A stretch of DNA of 64,000 nucleotides from Bacteroidaceae bacterium (GCA_017547165.1 JAFYQK010000025.1:310001-374000); one strand, 5' to 3'; shown: positions 7,346-16,877, counted from the stretch's first letter. Program-made: numbers and translations. The notes: a model not told the origin generated them from the sequence alone.

Positions 7346-9034
7346 CTATAACTTCTCAGCCTTGGTGGCCTGCACCACGTTCAGCACATAGTCACCCAGT
7401 TTCTCACACTCAGAGATGAAGTCAATGTAGAATACACCCAACTGATAGCTATAGAGCTTGGCATCCACATCCTGAAGGTTTCGGTTCTTCAGTTGTCTGC
7501 GATAGTTGTTTATCTCGTTCTCCAAGTTGTAGGAGGTATTATAGTCAACATGGTTGCCCGATAGTATAGCCTCTACGACGTTGCTCATATGTAGCATTGC
7601 CTTGTGCACCATATCCAGCATATTGTGCATGTTGGAAAGTTGCAGTTCAGTAAACTGATCGGTGCAGTTCTGACGATGACGATTCAGTGTGCGTGCCAGA
7701 TTATAGCAAGAGTCACCAATGCTTTCCAATTCGGTAACCTGGCGCAACATACGCATAACCTCCATCTTCGACTCAATACTCAAGCGGCCCTCGCTCACCT
7801 TGTGCAGATAGTTGGCAATTTCCACCTCCATGTTGTCGGTGATGTTCTCGTATTTCTCTATGCGAGAGAATATTTTGTTGAACTCGTCGTCCTTCTCTGT
7901 CTTCATTAGGTCGTCAACAAAACCTACCATGCGGTTGCAACGCTCTGCATAGCTAATTATCTCTTTCTGTGCCTCCATGATGCTGAGCTCAGCAGTAGAA
8001 AGCATACCTGCAGAGATGTACTGAAGGCGATATTCCTCGTCGCTCTCTTTCTGGGGTAGCAACCAACAAACAAGTTTCTCAATCTGCTTAACGAAACCTA
8101 TCAGCAATAATGTGTTGCAAATATTGAAAGCAGAGTGGAAGGCAGACAATTTTAGCAAATCACTATTGCCGGTATTCATAACATTGGTGGCCAACCATGT
8201 GATGGCATTGCAGAAGGGGTGGAATATCAGCAACACAACAACCACGCCAAACACATTGAAGAACATGTGTGCAAAGGCGGCACGACGTGCCTGGGTGTTA
8301 GCTGTCATTGAGGCTATGAATGCTGTGATGGTGGTACCAATGTTCTGACCCATTGCTAAAGCGGCAGCCAGTTCAAAGCTAAAACCTGGAATCTGCATAT
8401 CAAACAACATCAGGGTCACTGCCATTGTGGCGGCAGATGCCTGTACTATCATAGTGACAACGGCGCCTACGATGACAAAGAGCAATATGGTGAGGAAACC
8501 TCCGCTACCAGCCCAACCAGCCAACATATTGGCCACGATGTTGCCAAGTTGCAATGATTCGGCGCTACTTTGCAGATAACTCAAACCCATGAACAGGAAA
8601 GAGAAACCGAAGACAAACTCGCCTATGCTCTTGCGCTTGCTTTTGCCACTGAATAATAGTGGCAAACCAATACCTAACATTGGGAGGGCAAATGCAGCAA
8701 TGTTTACCTTGAAGCCGATTGCCGAGATAATCCAGGCTGTTACGGTTGTACCGATGTTAGCACCCATAATCACGCCAATGCTCTGTGCCAAGGTCATCAA
8801 ACCTGCGTTAACAAAGCTAACTACCATTACTGTTGTTGCGCTCGAACTCTGAATCAGAGCTGTTACGAGAATACCAGTAAACACACCCATAAAGCGGTTG
8901 CGGGTCATGGAGGAAAGGATGTTGCGCAGACGGTCGCCGGCAAACTTCTCAAGGCCTTCACTCATGATTTTCATTCCGTAAAGGAAGAGAGCCAGAGAAC
9001 CTACTAAACTCAAAAGATTAATAAAAGTTTCCAT
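7346..9034 (-). CDS. Na+/phosphate cotransporter with C-terminal PhoU-like domain
   Basis: Protein of 562 residues in the NptA/Na-Pi cotransporter II family. Two inverted repeats carry the signature motifs QSSSATT (~63-69) and QASAAT (~200-205), each next to membrane helices. From ~340 to the end the chain is hydrophilic and alpha-helical, rich in Glu/Lys, like PhoU. It imports or exports phosphate using a sodium gradient. Its position, tail to tail with the pst operon, fits a phosphate island. The PhoU-like tail is the only PhoU-type domain seen here. Confidence 0.9.
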   Translation of the reverse strand: METFINLLSLVGSLALFLYGMKIMSEGLEKFAGDRLRNILSSMTRNRFMGVFTGILVTALIQSSSATTVMVVSFVNAGLMTLAQSIGVIMGANIGTTVTAWIISAIGFKVNIAAFALPMLGIGLPLLFSGKSKRKSIGEFVFGFSFLFMGLSYLQSSAESLQLGNIVANMLAGWAGSGGFLTILLFVIVGAVVTMIVQASAATMAVTLMLFDMQIPGFSFELAAALAMGQNIGTTITAFIASMTANTQARRAAFAHMFFNVFGVVVVLLIFHPFCNAITWLATNVMNTGNSDLLKLSAFHSAFNICNTLLLIGFVKQIEKLVCWLLPQKESDEEYRLQYISAGMLSTAELSIMEAQKEIISYAERCNRMVGFVDDLMKTEKDDEFNKIFSRIEKYENITDNMEVEIANYLHKVSEGRLSIESKMEVMRMLRQVTELESIGDSCYNLARTLNRHRQNCTDQFTELQLSNMHNMLDMVHKAMLHMSNVVEAILSGNHVDYNTSYNLENEINNYRRQLKNRNLQDVDAKLYSYQLGVFYIDFISECEKLGDYVLNVVQATKAEKL

Positions 9035-9057
9035 AATTTTTATGAATTTTGATAATG

Positions 9058-9065
9058 CAAATATA
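9058..9065 (-). promoter_or_regulatory. -7 box of the Na/Pi cotransporter gene
   Basis: TATATTTG on the minus strand, about 24 bases before the start codon. No TTTG stands at the normal -33 spacing; instead the 15-bp tandem repeats at 9081-9116 lie just upstream. Confidence 0.55.
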
Positions 9066-9080
9066 GAAAAAATATCTTAA

Positions 9081-9116
9081 TAAACTATAAAATGCTAAAC
9101 CTAAAAATGCTAAACC
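9081..9116. promoter_or_regulatory. 15-bp tandem repeats between two divergent promoters
   Basis: TAAACTATAAAATGC (9081-9095), TAAACCTAAAAATGC (9096-9110) and a third partial copy TAAACCG (9111-9117) are direct repeats with a 15-bp period. They lie midway between the -7 boxes of the cotransporter (minus) and of the orphan kinase (plus), neither of which has a -33 box, so they could be a shared activator site. Confidence 0.5.
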
Positions 9117-9130
9117 GTTTTGAAAGTTTG

Positions 9131-9138
9131 TATCTTTG
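9131..9138 (+). promoter_or_regulatory. -7 box of the orphan kinase gene
   Basis: TATCTTTG is a perfect TAnnTTTG match. It implies transcription from ~9143, which rules out the in-frame start at 9092 and supports the ATG at 9221. Confidence 0.6.
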
Positions 9139-9220
9139 CCAATATGAATACACAGCTTTCGTCAAGCAAAATACCCCATGCTGTCTAATCTATCCATGTC
9201 TTTTGCCACACTTTAATGTT

Positions 9221-10663
9221 ATGCATTTCAGAAGTTTTCAGGCCAAACTCTTTTTAAGTGTCGGAGGCATCTTCCTTTTGTTCGTCTTTTTCTTTATGGC
9301 ATACCAGTACAACCGGGAGAAAGAGTTCAAGACAGAAACCATGCATGCTTCTTTGCAAGTCTTTAACCATAAAATGGCTCGAACTCTAGGTGATAGCATC
9401 ACCTCTCCAACTGCCTTTGACAGCTATCTTGATAAGCACCCAATGGAGGGGTTGCGTGTCACCATAATCAATATGCACGGCAAGGTCATTCTCGATAATT
9501 ATCACTCCAGGGTCTTAGACCTCCCTAATCACAGGGATAGGAGTGAGGTGCGCCAAGCTTTAAATAAAGGCGATGGATATGAGATAATGAGAAGGTCGGA
9601 GTCTACCAACCAGACATATTTCTACTCGGCAACCCTTGCTGGCTCCTATGTTATTCGTAGTGCTATGCCATACGATGCCCGACTGGTAAACTCGCTCTCG
9701 CCCGCTTATTCTTTCATTTGGTATGCCATTTTTATCACTCTTTTGCTTGGCTTTGTCCTATTCCGTGCAACTTCACGCATTTCACGCCACATTCGCTACC
9801 TGCGTCAGTTCGCCATTAAGGCCAATAGTGGTGATAAACTTGACCACGAATTAGAAAGACGCCTCCCCGACGATGAACTTGGCGACATCTCACACACCAT
9901 CATAAGTCTTTTCTGGCGTCTGAAGCATAGCGAGGACGATAAGCAGCGCCTCAAGCAACAGCTCACCCAGAACGCTGCGCATGAACTCAAAACCCCTGCC
10001 GCCAGCGTAAATGGTTATCTTGAGAGCATCGTAAGCAATCCGCAGATGCCCGAAACTACACGCCAACGCTTCATCGAGCGTTGCTATGCTCAGAGTCAAC
10101 GTATGTGCCACCTGTTGCAAGATATGTCCACCCTTGTTCAAATGGACGAGGCACCGCTTGTCGATAACCATCGTGATATCTCCACATTGCCGGCCATCGA
10201 GGTGGATGAGGTCCTCTACACCATCCTTGAGGAGTCGGCCGAGGCTCTCCAAAGCAAAGGCATCCGTCCCGTGGTCTCCATTCCCGACAATGTCACCGTG
10301 CATTGCGAGCAGAGCGTCCTCTATGGCATCTTCCGCAATCTGGTTGACAATGCCCTGGCTTATGCCACTGGAGCCACAGAACTGCGTTTCTCGTGCGAAA
10401 GGGAGAGTATAGGCAATTCTTCCTCGTATGTTGACCGCTGGTACCGTTTCTCTGTCTCTGACAACGGATGCGGAGTAGACACCCAGCACCTGCCACGCCT
10501 GTTCGAACGCTTCTACCGTGTGGACAAGGGGCGCAGTCGCAACATGGGAGGCACCGGTCTTGGCCTTGCCATAGTAAAGAACTCTATCACTATGTATGGA
10601 GGCAAGATCCAGGCACAGAACACACCCGGCGGTGGCCTCACCATTGTATTTACGCTGAGATGA
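9221..10663 (+). CDS. Orphan sensor histidine kinase, PhoR-like
   Basis: Taking ATG 9221 as start (the frame is open further upstream, but the -7 box at 9131 lies inside that extension) gives 480 residues: TM1 ~10-28, a periplasmic region, TM2 ~163-183, HAMP to ~235, H-box AAHELKTP with His254, then HATPase with DNGCGV and GGTGLGL. Its sensor region and catalytic end (RLFERFYRVDKGRSR) closely resemble the kinase at 521-1816, so the two are paralogues; unlike that one it has a full HAMP. No response regulator is adjacent, so it must signal to a distant partner or to the PhoB-like regulator at 1794-2495. It is divergent from the Na/Pi cotransporter. Confidence 0.87.
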   Translation: MHFRSFQAKLFLSVGGIFLLFVFFFMAYQYNREKEFKTETMHASLQVFNHKMARTLGDSITSPTAFDSYLDKHPMEGLRVTIINMHGKVILDNYHSRVLDLPNHRDRSEVRQALNKGDGYEIMRRSESTNQTYFYSATLAGSYVIRSAMPYDARLVNSLSPAYSFIWYAIFITLLLGFVLFRATSRISRHIRYLRQFAIKANSGDKLDHELERRLPDDELGDISHTIISLFWRLKHSEDDKQRLKQQLTQNAAHELKTPAASVNGYLESIVSNPQMPETTRQRFIERCYAQSQRMCHLLQDMSTLVQMDEAPLVDNHRDISTLPAIEVDEVLYTILEESAEALQSKGIRPVVSIPDNVTVHCEQSVLYGIFRNLVDNALAYATGATELRFSCERESIGNSSSYVDRWYRFSVSDNGCGVDTQHLPRLFERFYRVDKGRSRNMGGTGLGLAIVKNSITMYGGKIQAQNTPGGGLTIVFTLR

Positions 10664-10764
10664 GGAAACGGAGAAACGAACCTGCTTTAGCTTGATGAAC
10701 TTAAGGCGCTTGGCATAATAGCTAAACTTCTCCTACCTTCGCTTACCCACGGATTTGACTTTCT

Positions 10765-12723
10765 TCATTCGCCTATGACCACCACGCCTCCATTTGTGGG
10801 TATTTCCACTTTGAGCGTTTGTTTCTTCGAGAGGTTTACAGACTTTTTCTCGCCATTTATGTAAAGACTAACGGTGCTCTTGCCTGGCAGCATAGGCAGG
10901 GTGATGGTCTTTTGCAATGGTTGCTCCATGGCATTGACACCAGCTATGTACCAGGTGTTGCCCGAGCGGCGTGCCATGATGATGTACTTGCCAGGATAAC
11001 CGTCGATGAAGCGCACCTCATCCCATCGTGTGGGGACACTCTTCATGAAGTCTATGGCATAGACCGGAGCATCGGTGAGATTGTTGGGAGCCAGGGCAAA
11101 GTGCTGTACTGGACTCTGGAAGAGAACTGCCGTGGCCAGGGCATAGATGTCGGAGGTGACGCGGCGCGAACCCTGACGGTTGTTGGCATTGTAGAACTTG
11201 TTCAGGGCAGAGCCTCCGAAGTCCATAGCTCCCACGGCATTGCGTGTGAAGGGATACATGGCACCACAATCGCGCGCCTCCTCGTTGCAGAAGCCTTGCG
11301 AGAAGTGGAGATTCTCCGATGCTGGCACCGCCTCGGAAGATACATAGTTGGGATACATGCGCTCCCATCCTCGGGGAAGGGTACATCCGTGAAAAATACA
11401 CATGATACCGAAATCGTTGGCATCGGTAAGGATGTCTTCGTAGTATTGCATCATAGGTTGCTTGTCGCCACCGAAGAAGTCCACCTTGATGCCCAGTACA
11501 CCTATCTCCTGCATCCATTTCATTTCCTCTCTGCGCTTGCGAGGGTCGTTCATAATGCCTCTGGGCGACTGGGGAGCATCGTTCCACGCACCATTGCTAT
11601 TGTACCAGAGATAGAGTCCCACACCCTTGGAACGCGCATATTGCGAGAGTTGTGCTATGCGCTCTCGACCTATCTGCACATCCCACAAGGCATCTATCAG
11701 CAACGAGCGATAACCCATGGCGGCGGTAAAGTCGATATAGCGTTTCTGTTCGTTGAAATTGCAACTATAGTCCATGCCTATAATCCACGACCACATGCCC
11801 TTGCCATAGTCGGCAGAATAGTCTCTGGAGGCAGGGTATTTCTGCTCTACGAGGTCCCATGGCACGGTGGTTTCGATGGCATTGGCAGGGGTGTGACCTA
11901 TGGTGATGGTGCGCCAGGGTGTCTTGCCAGGCAGAGCCATCTGTGCCGAGGTGCTACCCCACCCGTTAAACTCTCCCTCCATAGGAAAACCAATACGATA
12001 CTTGCCACCCCTCTCTCCCAGCAGACGACATCCGACATAAGTGCCATCGGTACCAGTCTCGGAGATGAGTATCCATAGGTTCTTGGCCTCATCGGCATGT
12101 GGTACCTCAAAGAGGCATGGGAAGGTATAGCCATTGCCCCATCCGTTTCTGCCTACTGGTTCGCCAAGACTATATTTTGTTTCGTAACTGGGAGTGGTGC
12201 GCGCAAAGCCTCCCATGGGATAGCTCTGTGGAGCAAGGAAAGCACGGGCATCAGGAGAGATGCAGAAGGACGAAGCCTCGGAGGTAACTACACAACAGCG
12301 TGTGTCGCGACGCGGAAGTATGGTGTAACGGAATGCCACATCGCTATTGCTGACCATGAACTCTATCTCCATCACCGGGCGCTCCTTTTGCGAGAGCATC
12401 AAGGCACTACGATTGTATTGATAGGCATGCTCTGCGCCCACCTTGATACTTGGCAATGTGTAGGTGCCGGAGAACTCCTCCTTGCGAACCTCGGAGGGGT
12501 TCCAAGTGAGGTCGATGGTATAGTCGCCCATATTGGTCTGCACACCCAAGGCAGAGGGTGCTATTGCCACCTGACCATCGTAGAGGACAGAATACATAGG
12601 GCGGCCCTCCTTCACCTCAAAGTCCACAACAATACGACCATCGGGACTGCTTGCTATCGTCTCTCCCCTCATTGCCATCACCCCCATCAGAGCGAGGCAT
12701 AGTGTGATGTATATTCTCTTCAT
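10765..12723 (-). CDS. Glycoside hydrolase family 97 enzyme (alpha-galactosidase or alpha-glucosidase)
   Basis: Secreted enzyme of 652 residues with a signal peptide (~1-20). The N-terminal beta-sandwich (~25-280) is followed by a (beta/alpha)8 barrel (~290-560) and a C-terminal beta domain, the GH97 layout of SusB. The barrel segment GIKVDFFGGD contains the Asp that is the nucleophile in retaining GH97 members, and SSEAVPASE downstream holds candidate acid residues; family members act on alpha-galactosides or alpha-glucosides. The retaining motif makes alpha-galactosidase somewhat more likely. It starts 27 bases after the stop of the GH5-GH43 gene, so both form one operon aimed at plant hemicellulose. 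Confidence 0.88.
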   Translation of the reverse strand: MKRIYITLCLALMGVMAMRGETIASSPDGRIVVDFEVKEGRPMYSVLYDGQVAIAPSALGVQTNMGDYTIDLTWNPSEVRKEEFSGTYTLPSIKVGAEHAYQYNRSALMLSQKERPVMEIEFMVSNSDVAFRYTILPRRDTRCCVVTSEASSFCISPDARAFLAPQSYPMGGFARTTPSYETKYSLGEPVGRNGWGNGYTFPCLFEVPHADEAKNLWILISETGTDGTYVGCRLLGERGGKYRIGFPMEGEFNGWGSTSAQMALPGKTPWRTITIGHTPANAIETTVPWDLVEQKYPASRDYSADYGKGMWSWIIGMDYSCNFNEQKRYIDFTAAMGYRSLLIDALWDVQIGRERIAQLSQYARSKGVGLYLWYNSNGAWNDAPQSPRGIMNDPRKRREEMKWMQEIGVLGIKVDFFGGDKQPMMQYYEDILTDANDFGIMCIFHGCTLPRGWERMYPNYVSSEAVPASENLHFSQGFCNEEARDCGAMYPFTRNAVGAMDFGGSALNKFYNANNRQGSRRVTSDIYALATAVLFQSPVQHFALAPNNLTDAPVYAIDFMKSVPTRWDEVRFIDGYPGKYIIMARRSGNTWYIAGVNAMEQPLQKTITLPMLPGKSTVSLYINGEKKSVNLSKKQTLKVEIPTNGGVVVIGE

Positions 12724-12750
12724 ATTCCCTACGTCTATTATATAATATGG

Positions 12751-15700
12751 TTATTGTACCTTGTCCGTCAAACGAATCTCCTTGATGCGGAAGGGCGTGG
12801 CGCCTGTTGACCAAAAACCAAGGATGTAGACATGCTCCGAAGCAAATGGGCGCTGCTTGTTCTTGCTCCTCTGCAATTTGGCAATGGGGATGACAAGGCG
12901 CTTCTCGTTGCTAAAGTCGTATGAAGCACAATCACCCCAGTAGTTGTTATCGTCGAAAAGTCGCAAGGAAACATTGGCTCCCTCGCCTCCTTCTATCTCC
13001 ACCACAAGGTATTTATGCTTGCTAATGTCCAGTCCGTTGTCGTATCGCCAACCAGCAAAACCATATCTTCCTGTCCTCACCATACCACTCTTTTCATCAT
13101 AGGTGCCCTGGTCCCAGATGGATGGATTGAAGGCCTCCTTGCTGAGCGGAAAGGTGGAAGAGGTGATATGGATGGTGCAACTCTTCTCCTCACCCCTGGC
13201 ACCCTGATATGCGGCGGTCAACGATGTTGTACCATCGGCAAGTGCCTTGATGCGACCATTGCTTATTTCTATGACGCTCTTGTCGTAGTCCGAATATGTG
13301 GCCAGGGAGGCAACCTTATCGGTATGTCCATCGGCATAGTGTGCTATCAGTTCCAAGTCGTGCGTACTTCCCGTGAGCAGTTCCAGTTTGCCGTCCTGAA
13401 GGGTGGTGAGTTTGCTCAGTGTGAGCGACTCCTCGGTATAGTTCATCGATGCCTCTTCATAGAAAAGCTCTTCCGTGAACTCCGGTTCGGTGGTGAACCA
13501 GTCAACGTCGACATATCCCCCAAGTGCCTTGGTGGCATAGTTGAAGATGGCAAACTTGTTGCCGGTGAAGACAGAGAGGTCGAACTTCATGTCCAGTTCC
13601 TTACCGAAGGGGATGTAGTTGGCATTGTCGGTGCTATAGTAGAAGCGTGCCTTGCTGGTGCGATAGTTGGTAATGGCGCGCAGATATATGACAGATGCCT
13701 TGATGCGCTCGCCAAGGGAATCCTCCTTGGACTTATGGCGCAAGGATTGTGTGGAGTGCACAAGGAAGCGCTTTCTGCCCTGCTGACTTATGCCTATGAA
13801 TGCCGAGGGATCCTGCATCACGGCAAGACCAGCCACATCACCATCCTTCATGTGAGAGATGTCAATGGCTATAGTGGCATAGGTAAGTCCATCGCCCTGA
13901 TGATAGCCAAGGATGCGTTGTGTGAGGGTGTTGCGGGCACGGTAGAAATTGTCTGTCACTGTGGTCGTGTGCAAGCGCAAGTGTCCTGGTTTGCTGGTCA
14001 GCGAGCACTTGGACTTGTCGCAGAGGTGGTTCCATCCCCATTGCTTGCCCAGGTTGTAATGATTGAAGTTGTCGTTGGTGGTCAGTCCTGACTGACTCTG
14101 CACGGCAATGGCAGGTTTGCGGTATATCTCCGACTTGTCCTTGTTGACACCAATCATAGGCCAATCCTCTTCCCAACTGATGGGCAACAGATATGGAGTG
14201 CGGCCATAGGCTCCCTTATCGGCAAAGAGCATGGTCCACCACTCTCCCTCCTGGGTGTGGATGAGTGCTCCCTGGTGTATGTTGCGGTCATTGAGAAGGA
14301 ATTTCTCTTCATAGGGGCCAAATACGTTTTTCGAACGGAATACGGTCTGATAGGCAGGAACTCCGCCATAGGTGGCATAGATGTAGTAGTAGTCTCCTAT
14401 CTTGTAAAGGCGACTACCCTCTAGTCCCGACTTGACACTATATTTTGCCACCTCACGGTCTTCTATCCTCTTGAAATTCTCGTCCACACTGGCTATTCGG
14501 ATATTGTTGATGCCATAGGCGATATATGTATTGTCTCCATCGAAGAGCAGACCGCCATCATAGAAACCGCCCTCCAGTTTACGCTTCTTCCATGGTCCGC
14601 GGATGTCGTTGGCGGTAAGGAGATAACCACCCTCGTCGAGCGTGGTGAAGAGCATGTAGAATGTTCCGTCCTTGTGCTGAAGTGCCGTGGCCCATTGTCC
14701 TCGGCTATAGCGCCATTGTCCGTTGAGCAGACTGAATGCATCGCTACCCTCTATGCTCTCCAGAGGATTGCAACAATACTTCCAGTTGACAAGGTCTTTC
14801 GACTCCATGATGGTGGCACCGGGAAAGATATGCATGGTGGTGGACACCATATAGTATGTATCGCCTACGCGGCATACATCGGGATCGGGGAAATCTCCGA
14901 AGATAACAGGGTTTGAGAAGGTGCCGTCTCCCCTGTCGGACGAGGAGATGCGTGTGAATGCCTTGCGAGGATAGTGGCTCTTGGCATACTCCTTGAACCA
15001 ATGGTACACGGGCCACGGACATGCCTCGGGGTCGTTGAGGAAGGTGTACTGACCATCCTTGGCTGGTTCGTCCTTGAAGGCTGCAAGATGCTCGGGCGAG
15101 GTGAACAGCACCCAACTGACATTGCCGGCATCGTCGGTTATCTTCTTGAAGTTGGCTCCGAAGTTGTCATCTCCCGCCACACCGGTATGTGCCTTGCCCC
15201 ATGAGGCATTGTACTTCTTGTCGGCCCAGTCCATTTCGGTTATCATAATAGGTGCAAAGTCGGCAACGGGTTGCACATCCTGTTGCCATCCTCGTGAGAA
15301 GGCTTCATATCCGTGTCCGCTACCGAACCAACCTGGATAGATGTGCACGGCATAACCGATGTTCTCGCCCTTGATGGGATAGTCGGCAAAGCCGGCATAC
15401 TTGGACTGAAAACCCAGACCAGGAATCCACAATATGTTGTGGCACCCTTGTGCTCGCATGGTGTCCACTATCTCCTGGAAGTAGATGCTCAGTTGTTCAA
15501 ACTGTGCCTTGGAGCCACCACCATAGGTGCCATCGCTACCAAGGATATTGATGGGTTCGTTGGCCAACTCGAACATGATGTTGGGATGGTTCTGCAACTT
15601 GGGATGGCGTGCCACATGGCGCCATACCTGCAGGAGGAACTTCTGATAGGCGTCGCCCACGGCTATCTTCTCGGGACATACTCCTGGTGGGCGCATCACC

Positions 15701-16164
15701 ACATACATGCCTTTGCTGATGGCGTACTCTGCCATGGGGATGAACACCTCGTCGAGATACTTGGTGAACCTGTCGAAACTGAAGGCGGAAATATCGTTCT
15801 CGCCCTTGACACGCCTGCCGGGGATGTTTGACCAATAGGGGTCCATGTGCATTCGCACGAAACTCATCTTCCATCCTGCCGCCATGATGCCGTCTATGAT
15901 ACCTTGGTTGTAGGCAAGGCAAGCCTTCACATCGTAGTTGTTCCAGCGTGTTCCGCACTCGTTGAACCATGGGCTGAATGTCTGCACATACCCATGGAGT
16001 CTCACGATGTTCCCGTTCTCGTCTTTCAGGTGCTTGCCGTCGACATGAAGTCGTGGCATGGCCATACCTTCCCATGCATGCAACTCGGTTGTCATGGTAC
16101 ATAGCAATGCCGCTATCAGGGTAATGGCAAGTTGTCTTGTCCTTAAAATCATACATTTATACAC
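12751..16164 (-). CDS. GH5-GH43 fusion hemicellulase with C-terminal carbohydrate-binding modules
   Basis: Very large secreted protein (1137 residues; possible alternative start at Met5; signal peptide to ~30). Residues ~35-400 form a GH5 barrel with acid/base Glu203 (FELANEP) and nucleophile Glu310 (ITEMDW). Residues ~415-700 form a GH43 five-bladed propeller with base Asp427 (DFPDPDV), Asp536 (YDGGLL) and acid Glu582 (GLEGSRLYK). Then come a GH43-associated beta-sandwich (~710-910), a bacterial Ig-like Big_2 segment (~950-1015) and a terminal jelly-roll like a carbohydrate-binding module (~1020-1137). One polypeptide thus joins an endo-acting glucanase/mannanase/xylanase-type domain to an arabinofuranosidase/xylosidase-type domain. 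Exact substrates cannot be read from sequence. Confidence 0.9.
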   Translation of the reverse strand: MYKCMILRTRQLAITLIAALLCTMTTELHAWEGMAMPRLHVDGKHLKDENGNIVRLHGYVQTFSPWFNECGTRWNNYDVKACLAYNQGIIDGIMAAGWKMSFVRMHMDPYWSNIPGRRVKGENDISAFSFDRFTKYLDEVFIPMAEYAISKGMYVVMRPPGVCPEKIAVGDAYQKFLLQVWRHVARHPKLQNHPNIMFELANEPINILGSDGTYGGGSKAQFEQLSIYFQEIVDTMRAQGCHNILWIPGLGFQSKYAGFADYPIKGENIGYAVHIYPGWFGSGHGYEAFSRGWQQDVQPVADFAPIMITEMDWADKKYNASWGKAHTGVAGDDNFGANFKKITDDAGNVSWVLFTSPEHLAAFKDEPAKDGQYTFLNDPEACPWPVYHWFKEYAKSHYPRKAFTRISSSDRGDGTFSNPVIFGDFPDPDVCRVGDTYYMVSTTMHIFPGATIMESKDLVNWKYCCNPLESIEGSDAFSLLNGQWRYSRGQWATALQHKDGTFYMLFTTLDEGGYLLTANDIRGPWKKRKLEGGFYDGGLLFDGDNTYIAYGINNIRIASVDENFKRIEDREVAKYSVKSGLEGSRLYKIGDYYYIYATYGGVPAYQTVFRSKNVFGPYEEKFLLNDRNIHQGALIHTQEGEWWTMLFADKGAYGRTPYLLPISWEEDWPMIGVNKDKSEIYRKPAIAVQSQSGLTTNDNFNHYNLGKQWGWNHLCDKSKCSLTSKPGHLRLHTTTVTDNFYRARNTLTQRILGYHQGDGLTYATIAIDISHMKDGDVAGLAVMQDPSAFIGISQQGRKRFLVHSTQSLRHKSKEDSLGERIKASVIYLRAITNYRTSKARFYYSTDNANYIPFGKELDMKFDLSVFTGNKFAIFNYATKALGGYVDVDWFTTEPEFTEELFYEEASMNYTEESLTLSKLTTLQDGKLELLTGSTHDLELIAHYADGHTDKVASLATYSDYDKSVIEISNGRIKALADGTTSLTAAYQGARGEEKSCTIHITSSTFPLSKEAFNPSIWDQGTYDEKSGMVRTGRYGFAGWRYDNGLDISKHKYLVVEIEGGEGANVSLRLFDDNNYWGDCASYDFSNEKRLVIPIAKLQRSKNKQRPFASEHVYILGFWSTGATPFRIKEIRLTDKVQ

Positions 16165-16330
16165 TATATGTCCGGCACGAATTTACAAATAAGTGGGGGG
16201 AAAACCAAAGGAATTTCTGACTTTTCCGAACTGATACCTAAAACAAGAGCAAGCATATCAATATGTCATGCCCAGTAAAGAGTGAGAAGATTATATCCTG
16301 CAATTTAAATGGATGCTCTTGTTGGCATGC

Positions 16331-16418
16331 CAGTACCACCGCAATAAAACTGTAGTTTTAACGTATTGAAACTACAGTTTCGTAGTGAGGAAACTGTAGT
16401 TTCTCCATATTGGTACTG
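16331..16418. repeat. 88-bp element: three 12-bp palindromes inside 8-bp inverted repeats
   Basis: AAACTGTAGTTT (16347-16358), AAACTACAGTTT (16369-16380) and AAACTGTAGTTT (16391-16402) begin exactly 22 bp apart, with the middle copy reversed. The block is bounded by CAGTACCA (16331-16338) and its reverse complement TGGTACTG (16411-16418). It lies between the GH5-GH43 start and the DUF6078 stop. It looks like either a three-site operator or a small mobile palindromic repeat. Confidence 0.65.
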
Positions 16419-16439
16419 ACTTATCAAAAAAGTGCATGA

Positions 16440-16877
16440 TTATTTCCAGTGTATTGCCTCGATGTATTCATCGAAATCCAAGTCTGGATTTGCACCGCAT
16501 TGCTCCAGAGTACACCTTATCATATACTGCTCTTCTGGCGTCAAAAGAACCTCTCCCTTTCTATACCTAAAATATTTGTTACGACCCCAACGACAGATAA
16601 GTATTGACATAAACTTATCATACTGACTGGGGAACATCTGCGCCTTAAATTTGCTAAAACCCTTTGCGAACCTCTTTGGCTGACAACAGGCATAATGAGG
16701 ACATTCCTCACTCTTAGTACAATGAGCCGGATTAATCAATTCCACAACCTTAGCCATTTTCTCCCATTGTCCGTACACCAACTGATGCAAGCATGTTTTT
16801 GCCATAGGGCAATCCTCATGCATACAAACCGAATAACCAACAGGAATGTCACTCTGTTTTTGAGAAATCTTCATCAT
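16440..16877 (-). CDS. DUF6078-like cysteine-rich protein
   Basis: Using the ATG at 16877 (MMKISQKQ; the next Met is equally possible) gives ~145 residues; the upstream in-frame Met is before the promoter and can be excluded. The N-terminal half is cysteine-rich: CMHEDCPMAKTC, HCTKSEECPHYACC, plus another CGANP near the end, a spacing that suggests a metal site. The C-terminal half is basic and helical with YFRYRKGEVLLTPEEQ. It resembles small Bacteroidales proteins grouped as DUF6078, whose function is unknown. No signal peptide, so cytoplasmic. Confidence 0.72.
   Translation of the reverse strand: MMKISQKQSDIPVGYSVCMHEDCPMAKTCLHQLVYGQWEKMAKVVELINPAHCTKSEECPHYACCQPKRFAKGFSKFKAQMFPSQYDKFMSILICRWGRNKYFRYRKGEVLLTPEEQYMIRCTLEQCGANPDLDFDEYIEAIHWK

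Noticed and set aside
9092-9220. Longer N-terminus for the orphan kinase
   Set aside because: A perfect -7 box (9131-9138) lies within it, and the extension is Cys-rich and unlike the paralogous kinase.
10819-12078. Long plus-strand open frame (~420 codons) opposite the GH97 gene
   Set aside because: It is a shadow of the GH97 gene, whose product matches its family over its full length.
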